Assembly (NCBI GenBank): GCA_023431055.1
Contig: JAEYXX010000011.1
Span: 1-13,692 of the forward strand
DNA: 13,692 bases
Direction of reading: 5' to 3'
From: Pseudomonadota bacterium
Lineage (GTDB): Bacteria; Pseudomonadota; Gammaproteobacteria; Pseudomonadales; Pseudomonadaceae
The notes below the pieces were generated by a model, which did no database searches, was not told the DNA's origin, and saw nothing but the letters and a program-made list of their open reading frames with translations. Numbering within the stretch: position 1 is the stretch's first letter; every line of letters starts with the position of its first letter. A program made the position numbers and the translations under genes. Shown here one piece after another: positions 8,246 to 13,692 of this stretch.

Positions 8246-8284
8246 GCATAGCGGTGGACAAGCGAAGCGTTGTCCACGCTACGC
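8246..8284. repeat. REP-like palindromic element between hisD and hisC
   Basis: GCATAGCGGTGGACAA and TTGTCCACGCTACGC form a long hairpin with one mismatch and one bulged G around the loop GCGAAGCG. On the minus strand it reads GTAG followed by CGTGGACAACGCTTCGC. The GTAG head before an imperfect palindrome is the known form of REP sequences mobilised by RAYT transposases. It begins 5 bases after the hisD stop. In the transcript it may stabilise hisD mRNA or reduce hisC expression. Membership of a multicopy family is inferred, since only one copy is in the window. Confidence 0.6.
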
Positions 8285-8289
8285 GGCCC

Positions 8290-9600
8290 TTAAGACTTGA
8301 TACGGTACTCGGCGCTGCGTGCGTGCGCGGTCAGCGACTCGCCACGGGCCAGCACCGAAGCGCTCTTGCCCAACTCCGACGCGCCATCCGGCGAGCAGAA
8401 GATGATCGACGAGCGCTTCTGGAAGTCATACACCCCCAGCGGCGAGGAAAACCGCGCCGTGCCGGAAGTGGGCAGCACGTGGTTGGGGCCGGCTACGTAG
8501 TCGCCCAAGGCTTCTGCGGTGTAACGGCCCATGAAGATGGCGCCGGCGTGACGGATCTCGGGCAACCAGGCTTCCGGATCGGCCACCGACAGCTCCAGGT
8601 GCTCGGGGGCGATGCGGTTGGCCACCTCGATGGCCTGAGCCATGTCGGCCACCTGAATCAGCGCGCCACGGCCCTCCAGCGAGGTGCGGATGATCTCGGC
8701 ACGCTCCATGGTCGGCAGCAGCTTGGCGATGCTCTCGGCGACGCGGTCGAGGAAGGCGGTATCAGGGCTGACCAGAATCGACTGCGCGTCTTCGTCGTGC
8801 TCGGCCTGGGAGAACAGGTCCATGGCGATCCAGTCCGGATCGGTCTGGCCATCGCACACCACCAGGATTTCCGACGGGCCGGCGATCATGTCGATACCGA
8901 CCTTGCCGAACACATGGCGCTTGGCGGTGGCCACGTAGATATTGCCAGGTCCTACGATTTTATCGACTGGCGGCACGCTCTCGGTGCCATAAGCCAGCGC
9001 CGCCACGGCCTGCGCCCCACCGATGGTGAACACGCGGTCGACGCCGGCGATGGCGGCAGCGGCCAGGACCAGTTCGTTGATCTCGCCGCGCGGGGTCGGC
9101 ACCACCATCACTGCCTCGGGTACGCCGGCGACCTTGGCCGGGATGGCGTTCATCAACACCGAAGACGGATAGGAAGCTTTGCCGCCCGGCACGTAGAGTC
9201 CAGCACGATCCAGCGGAGTGACCTTCTGCCCCAGCACGGTGCCGTCGGCTTCGGTGTAGCGCCAGGAATCCTGCTTCTGCTTCTCGTGGTAGCTGCGCAC
9301 GCGCTCGGCGGCGACTTCAAGGGCCTGGCGCTGCTCGGGACTGATGCGGGTCAGCGCCAGTTCCAGGCGCTCGCGCGGCAGGATCAGGTCGGCCATGCTG
9401 GCGACCTCCAGGCCATCGAAGCGCTGGGTGTACTCGACCAGGGCGGCATCGCCACGCTGGCGCACGGCCTGGATGATTTCCAGCACACGCTGGTTGACGC
9501 CATCGTCGGAAACACTTTCCCAGGACAGCAGATGATCCAGATGACGCGCGAAGTCCGTATCGGCGGCGTTGAGTCGGCGGATGGCAACGGGTGCGGTCAT
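8290..9600 (-). CDS. hisD: Histidinol dehydrogenase (HisD)
   Basis: This zinc enzyme oxidises L-histidinol twice with NAD to give L-histidine, the last pathway step. The 436-residue length is normal. By alignment from memory with the E. coli enzyme, the zinc ligands are Gln265 and His268 (SQAEHDED), Asp367 ([10 protein letters not shown]) and His426 (LTAHARSAE), and the catalytic pair is Glu333-His334 (APEHLEL). The long GPGN-x4-AK-x9-DMIAGPSEI stretch near 218-245 is characteristic. The ATG at 9600 has GAGG 8 bases upstream. It sits 125 bases after hisG with a stem-loop in the gap, and 80 bases before hisC. An open frame of 462 codons on the opposite strand is a shadow. Confidence 0.98.
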   Translation of the reverse strand: MTAPVAIRRLNAADTDFARHLDHLLSWESVSDDGVNQRVLEIIQAVRQRGDAALVEYTQRFDGLEVASMADLILPRERLELALTRISPEQRQALEVAAERVRSYHEKQKQDSWRYTEADGTVLGQKVTPLDRAGLYVPGGKASYPSSVLMNAIPAKVAGVPEAVMVVPTPRGEINELVLAAAAIAGVDRVFTIGGAQAVAALAYGTESVPPVDKIVGPGNIYVATAKRHVFGKVGIDMIAGPSEILVVCDGQTDPDWIAMDLFSQAEHDEDAQSILVSPDTAFLDRVAESIAKLLPTMERAEIIRTSLEGRGALIQVADMAQAIEVANRIAPEHLELSVADPEAWLPEIRHAGAIFMGRYTAEALGDYVAGPNHVLPTSGTARFSSPLGVYDFQKRSSIIFCSPDGASELGKSASVLARGESLTAHARSAEYRIKS

Positions 9601-9699
9601 AGCGAAAGCCTCATTAAATGGCGGTTTCTCGGGCGCCCGTAATGTAGCAAGCCCACCGTGCGGGCACCCAAGAAAAATGGCTATGACACGGATAGGCTG

Positions 9700-9718
9700 C
9701 CGCGACCAGACGTCGCGG
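9700..9718 (-). other. GC-rich hairpin in the hisG-hisD spacer
   Basis: CCGCGAC, a 5-base loop and GTCGCGG form a perfect 7-bp stem starting 7 bases after the hisG stop. A TTTTTCTT run comes only about 20 bases later on the minus strand, so it is a poor intrinsic terminator. It could slow decay of hisG mRNA or attenuate transcription into hisD. The rest of the 125-base spacer holds only the hisD ribosome site; no His-rich leader peptide is present. Confidence 0.5.
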
Positions 9719-9725
9719 TGAGGAA

Positions 9726-10361
9726 TCAGCCTTGGTGTCGCGCCTCGACGGCGCCACGCAGGGTTTCGATCAGCGCCTGGATGCGGCCGTGCTGCATCTT
9801 CATCGAAGCCTTGTTAACGATCAGACGTGAGCTGATGGTGGCGATCAGCTCCTGCGGTTCCAGACCATTGGCGCGCAGGGTGTTGCCGGTGTCGACCACA
9901 TCGATGATCTTGTCGGCCAAGCCAACCAACGGCGCCAGCTCCATCGAGCCGTAGAGCTTGATGATGTCGACCTGACGCCCCTGCTCGGCGTAGTAGCGCT
10001 TGGCGACATTGACGAACTTGGTGGCAACGCGCAGGCGGCCCTTGGGCTCCGCCGCGCCGACCTTGCCGGCGGTCATCAGCTTGCACTTGGCGATCTGCAG
10101 ATCCAGCGGCTCGTAGATGCCCTGGCCGCCGTATTCCATCAGTACGTCCTTACCGGCCACGCCGAGGTCAGCGGCGCCATGCTCGACATAGGTCGGCACG
10201 TCGGTGGCACGCACGATCAGCAGGCGCACGTCATCCTGAGTGGTCGGGATGATCAGCTTGCGGCTCTTGTCCGGGTTCTCGGTCGGCTCGATACCCGCCG
10301 CCGCCAACAATGGCAGGGTGTCATCGAGAATGCGGCCTTTGGACAGGGCGATGGTCAGCAT
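9726..10361 (-). CDS. hisG: ATP phosphoribosyltransferase catalytic subunit, short form (HisG_S)
   Basis: It catalyses the first committed step of histidine synthesis, joining ATP and PRPP to give phosphoribosyl-ATP. At 211 residues it is the short form, lacking the C-terminal regulatory ACT-like domain of the about 300-residue enzymes. Signature stretches are [10 protein letters not shown] at the N-terminus, [15 protein letters not shown] near 62-76, and the PRPP-binding segment [14 protein letters not shown] near 153-166. Short HisG normally works as a hetero-octamer with HisZ, a HisRS-like regulatory subunit that also gives histidine feedback; hisZ is not in this window. The ATG at 10361 has AGGAAA about 8 bases upstream. 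It is the first gene of the his cluster here, 176 bases after murA, behind a large palindrome. Confidence 0.97.
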   Translation of the reverse strand: MLTIALSKGRILDDTLPLLAAAGIEPTENPDKSRKLIIPTTQDDVRLLIVRATDVPTYVEHGAADLGVAGKDVLMEYGGQGIYEPLDLQIAKCKLMTAGKVGAAEPKGRLRVATKFVNVAKRYYAEQGRQVDIIKLYGSMELAPLVGLADKIIDVVDTGNTLRANGLEPQELIATISSRLIVNKASMKMQHGRIQALIETLRGAVEARHQG

Positions 10362-10385
10362 GGAACGGTTTCCTTGAACGGAAGC

Positions 10386-10406
10386 GGCCTCCCGAGAGGG
10401 GTGGCC
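10386..10406 (-). other. Hairpin in the hisG leader
   Basis: GGCCTCCC, loop GAGA and GGGGTGGCC form an 8-bp stem with one G-T pair and one bulged T. It lies about 25 bases before the hisG ATG, just upstream of the ribosome site. It may form in the 5' leader RNA; no known riboswitch was recognised. Confidence 0.35.
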
Positions 10407-10408
10407 AC

Positions 10409-10438
10409 ACTATCTGCGATCTCGCGAGCTAGAGTCAT
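10409..10438 (-). promoter_or_regulatory. Weak candidate promoter of hisG-hisD-hisC
   Basis: On the minus strand ATGACT (10433-10438) and GATAGT (10409-10414) each match four of six consensus bases, 18 bases apart. The -35 lies within the 120-bp palindromic element. This is a tentative call. Confidence 0.28.
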
Positions 10439-10535
10439 GCAAGGCAAAAACAGGCGAGGAAGCGGAGTTTACAAGTTGTAAATGAGCATTCCGAGCCTGT
10501 TTTTAACGCAGCAGGACCGACGCGCAGCAGATCGC
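10416..10535. repeat. 120-bp concentric palindromic element (MITE/REP-like) between murA and hisG
   Basis: The ends GCGATCT (10416-10422) and AGATCGC (10529-10535) are perfect inverted repeats. They share a centre with the inner hairpin 10446-10504, whose midpoint is the G at 10475. Concentric arms imply that the whole unit is one degenerate palindrome rather than a simple terminator. It also contains CTCGCGAG (10421-10428). It ends 2 bases from the murA stop. From memory, strings like GGCGAGGAAGCGGAGTTTAC recur in Pseudomonas intergenic regions, which would make this a dispersed repeat; this was not checked. Confidence 0.55.
10446..10504. terminator. Long hairpin with T-runs both ways; terminator of murA
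   Basis: AAAAACAGGC and GCCTGTTTTT form the 10-bp base, GGAA/TTCC an internal 4-bp block, and TTTACAA-G-TTGTAAA a perfect 7-bp apex. In all, 21 of 29 positions per arm pair. On the minus strand the hairpin ends GCCTGTTTTTGCC, giving intrinsic termination downstream of murA. It is the core of the 120-bp palindrome. Confidence 0.7.
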
Positions 10536-10537
10536 CA

Positions 10538-12065
<1,528 letters not shown>

Positions 12066-12114
12066 GCTCGACCTCGACTGACGCATTCGGGCTACCAGCG
12101 CCCGCGGGTCGGCC

Positions 12115-12143
12115 ATCATACAAAAAAGCCTCCCGCCTGCGAA
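12115..12143 (-). promoter_or_regulatory. Promoter of ibaG-murA overlapping the mla terminator
   Basis: On the minus strand TTCGCA (12138-12143) and TATGAT (12115-12120) are 17 bases apart, matching four and five of six consensus bases. The predicted start of transcription is about 40 bases before the ibaG ATG. The -35 and spacer lie within the terminator of the upstream operon. Confidence 0.5.
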
Positions 12144-12180
12144 CCCCGCCAGCAGCGGTGCTGACGGAACGACGGGAAGC
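12122..12180 (-). terminator. Intrinsic terminator of the mla operon
   Basis: On the minus strand GCTTCCCG pairs with CGGGAGGC (8 bp, one G-T) and is followed by TTTTTT. The large loop holds an inner CAGCA-CCGC-TGCTG stem. It starts 3 bases after the mlaB stop codon. Confidence 0.8.
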
Positions 12181-12183
12181 GCT

Positions 12184-12492
12184 TCACGATTGCAGCGGCA
12201 GCAACTCGAGCAGGCCGCTGACCTGGGCGATCTCGCGCATGTCGGCGGGCAACGCGCTGATCGACAGCTCGCGCCCGGCCTTGCGCGCATCGCGAACGAA
12301 CGCCAGCAGCAGCGCCAGACCGACGCTGCTGGATTTCTCCACCGCACTGCAGTCGAGCGAAAGACGCTCAACGCTGCTGGCGGCGATCAGGCGCGCGCCC
12401 TGCTCGCGCAATTGCGGGCCGGTGCTGTAATCGAGCACACCGCTGAGCTGCAGTTGCCCAGCAGCGCGCTCGCTGATGCTCGCCTGACTCAC
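12184..12492 (-). CDS. mlaB: STAS-domain protein MlaB, phospholipid-transport ABC component
   Basis: MlaB is the small cytoplasmic STAS subunit that binds the ATPase MlaF in the MlaFEDB inner-membrane complex and is needed for its activity. The 102-residue protein is one STAS domain: LQLSGVLDYSTGPQLREQG, then LDCSAVEKSSSVGLALLLAF, with Ser56 aligning to the conserved Thr/Ser of the family. The start is GTG at 12490-12492. Its GTGA overlaps the TGA of mlaC by three bases, which indicates translational coupling; the GGGGCGAG upstream can serve as ribosome site. It ends just before the operon terminator. Confidence 0.92.
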   Translation of the reverse strand: MSQASISERAAGQLQLSGVLDYSTGPQLREQGARLIAASSVERLSLDCSAVEKSSSVGLALLLAFVRDARKAGRELSISALPADMREIAQVSGLLELLPLQS

Positions 12493-13121
12493 GACTCGCC
12501 CCGAGCCTGACGCGCCCTGGCCACGGTATCGGCCCAGGTATCGATGACCTTGTCCAGATCGTTGCGATTGGTCTGCATCGACTGGGCAAACTGGTCGCGG
12601 AACAGTTTGCCGACGTTGATACCGTTGATCACCACGTTGCGCAGCTTCCAGCCGCCATCGATCGACACCATGGTGTAGGACAGTGGGTAGACCACACCCT
12701 TGCCGTCGCGGATCTCCATCCCCACCGAGGTGCGCTCGCCCTCTGCCCTGCCGCTGGCCGGCAGCACGCGGATATCCTGGTTGTTGTACTCGAGCAGGGC
12801 ATTGCCATAGAACTGCATCAGACTGCGTTTGAAGTTCTCCTGAAAGCGGCTCATCTGCTCAGGCGAAGCCTGGCGCGAATAGCGCACGGTCATCACGCCA
12901 CGGGCGATGCCATCGACATCCACCACAGGGCCGAGAATCTCGTTGAGCGAGTTGTAGAAGGCATTGGGATTGCTGCGGTACTGATCCTTGTTGGCCTTGA
13001 GGTCAGCCAGCAGGGTTTCGGTGGTCTGCTGCACCACTTCATGGGCGCTTGGCGCAGCGATGGCCAGCAGCGGCATGGCAGCCAGCAACACCAGCAGGAA
13101 ATTACGCACGGTTTTGAACAT
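12489..13121 (-). CDS. mlaC: Periplasmic phospholipid-binding protein MlaC
   Basis: MlaC shuttles phospholipids across the periplasm between the outer-membrane MlaA complex and MlaD. The 210-residue precursor has a signal peptide (about 1-23, MFKTVRNFLLVLLAAMPLLAIA then APSAHE) and the family body: LLADLKANKDQYRSNP, VDVDGIARGVM, FKRSLMQFYGNALLEYN, and GGWKLRNVVINGINVGKLFRDQF near the C-terminus. The ATG at 13121 puts the positive residues right before the hydrophobic core and has GAGGG about 9 bases upstream. An ATG at 13136 overlapping the mlaD stop (TGATG) would add 5 residues and is possible. The stop overlaps the mlaB start. Confidence 0.95.
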   Translation of the reverse strand: MFKTVRNFLLVLLAAMPLLAIAAPSAHEVVQQTTETLLADLKANKDQYRSNPNAFYNSLNEILGPVVDVDGIARGVMTVRYSRQASPEQMSRFQENFKRSLMQFYGNALLEYNNQDIRVLPASGRAEGERTSVGMEIRDGKGVVYPLSYTMVSIDGGWKLRNVVINGINVGKLFRDQFAQSMQTNRNDLDKVIDTWADTVARARQARGES

Positions 13122-13135
13122 GTCAGGAGCCCTCA

Positions 13136-13606
13136 TCAATTGGCTTCATCTTTATTGACCGAATTGAGCAGGAATTTGCCAATCAGGTCTTCCAGCACCA
13201 GCGAGGACTGCGTGTCGTGGATGGTGCTGCCATCCTTGAGCACCTCCTCGTCACCACCAACGCTGATACCGATGTATTTCTCACCGAGTAGCCCTGCAGT
13301 CAGGATCGACGCCGTGGAATCCTCAGGCAGGTTATTGACGTTGCCATCGAGCTCCAGGGTCACCCGGCCCATGTAGCTGTCGCGATCCAGGTCGATGGCG
13401 GTGACCTTGCCGATGCTCACGCCGGCCATGGTCACCTTGGCGCGCACGGTCAGCCCAGCGATATTGTCAAAATAGGCGTAGACCTTATAGGTATCGCCAG
13501 CACTACCGACGCTCAGGCCGCTGACGCGCAGGGCCAGCAGCAGCAGGGCCAGCACACCAGCCATGAGGAACAGGCCGACACCAATCTCCAGCGTGCGGTT
13601 TTGCAT
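13136..13606 (-). CDS. mlaD: Phospholipid-transport MCE protein MlaD
   Basis: MlaD is the inner-membrane MCE-domain protein that forms a hexameric ring on MlaFEB and passes phospholipids to or from MlaC. The 156-residue protein has one N-terminal transmembrane helix (about 8-27), a single MCE domain (about 38-118, with FDNIAGLTVRAKVTMAGVSIGKV and ILTAGLLGEKYIGIS) and a C-terminal helix SSLVLEDLIGKFLL that would line the pore. The ATG at 13606 shares its A with the mlaE TGA (TGATG), and GGAG lies about 8 bases upstream inside mlaE. The length is somewhat below the E. coli protein but normal for the family. Confidence 0.96.
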   Translation of the reverse strand: MQNRTLEIGVGLFLMAGVLALLLLALRVSGLSVGSAGDTYKVYAYFDNIAGLTVRAKVTMAGVSIGKVTAIDLDRDSYMGRVTLELDGNVNNLPEDSTASILTAGLLGEKYIGISVGGDEEVLKDGSTIHDTQSSLVLEDLIGKFLLNSVNKDEAN

Positions 13607-13692
13607 CAGAAATCTCCAAACATCAAAGCGGTCAGAATGAAATCCAGGCCAAGCACGGCCAGCGAGGCGTACACCACGGTGCGCGTGGTCGC
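13606..13692 (-). CDS. mlaE: ABC transporter permease MlaE, C-terminal 28 residues only
   Basis: The frame entering from the right edge reads ATTRTVVYASLAVLGLDF and then ILTALMFGDF before TGA. This is the last transmembrane helix and tail of MlaE, the permease of the MlaFEDB phospholipid transporter. The stop overlaps the mlaD start by one base. The identification rests on the C-terminal sequence and on operon order; the rest of the gene lies outside the window. Confidence 0.88.
   Translation of the reverse strand, partial: ATTRTVVYASLAVLGLDFILTALMFGDF

Noticed and set aside
8254..9642. 462-codon open frame on the plus strand
   Set aside because: It is fully antisense to hisD, gives a low-complexity Gly/Ala/His/Arg-rich protein with no recognisable domain, and is typical of mirrored codons in GC-rich DNA.
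12066..12119. Longer ibaG starting at ATG 12116 or 12119
   Set aside because: These ATGs lie in the predicted -10 box and the longer product exceeds the family norm; ATG 12065 has a ribosome site.

Overview
The window looks like the chromosome of a Pseudomonas species. It is GC-rich, and most of its gene order (mlaE-mlaD-mlaC-mlaB-ibaG-murA-hisG-hisD-hisC ... algW-Nif3-like ... cysD-cysN) follows what I recall of the P. aeruginosa PA4442-PA4455 neighbourhood. The AlgW protein also resembles its P. aeruginosa counterpart closely, including a catalytic Ser at position 227. All calls come from reading the sequence; no search was run. No gap between genes exceeds about 180 bases.

Layout from the left. 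(1) Sulfate activation on the minus strand: cysD (1122-2039) and the 5' part of cysN or cysNC (1-675, cut by the window edge). Between them sits a small four-helix-bundle protein of the 23S rRNA intervening-sequence (IVP) family (725-1066). It lies inside a pair of imperfect inverted repeats that fill both flanking spacers. (2) A Nif3/DUF34 protein (minus) and algW (plus) diverge from a 110-base region with a perfect TATAAT box. (3) A TonB-dependent receptor (TTG start, behind an AT-rich dyad) and a DUF4198 periplasmic protein form a two-gene plus-strand operon. It ends in a bidirectional terminator and appears to be an accessory insertion between algW and hisC. (4) The histidine genes hisG-hisD-hisC (minus) are punctuated by palindromic elements: a 39-bp REP-like hairpin between hisD and hisC, a hairpin after hisG, and a concentric 120-bp palindrome between murA and hisG. 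(5) murA and ibaG (minus) appear to be driven by a promoter overlapping the terminator of the next operon. (6) The retrograde phospholipid transport operon mlaE(partial)-mlaD-mlaC-mlaB has overlapping or nearly overlapping junctions.

How the genes work together: CysD and CysN make APS from sulfate. AlgW is the DegS-like periplasmic protease that starts the envelope-stress (alginate) cascade. The receptor and DUF4198 protein look like an outer-membrane/periplasm uptake pair for a metal or metal chelate. HisG, HisD and HisC catalyse three steps of histidine synthesis. MurA commits UDP-GlcNAc to peptidoglycan. The Mla proteins maintain outer-membrane lipid asymmetry. The least expected parts are the IVP cassette inside the cysD-cysN operon, the large palindrome before hisG, and the receptor/DUF4198 pair with its upstream dyad.
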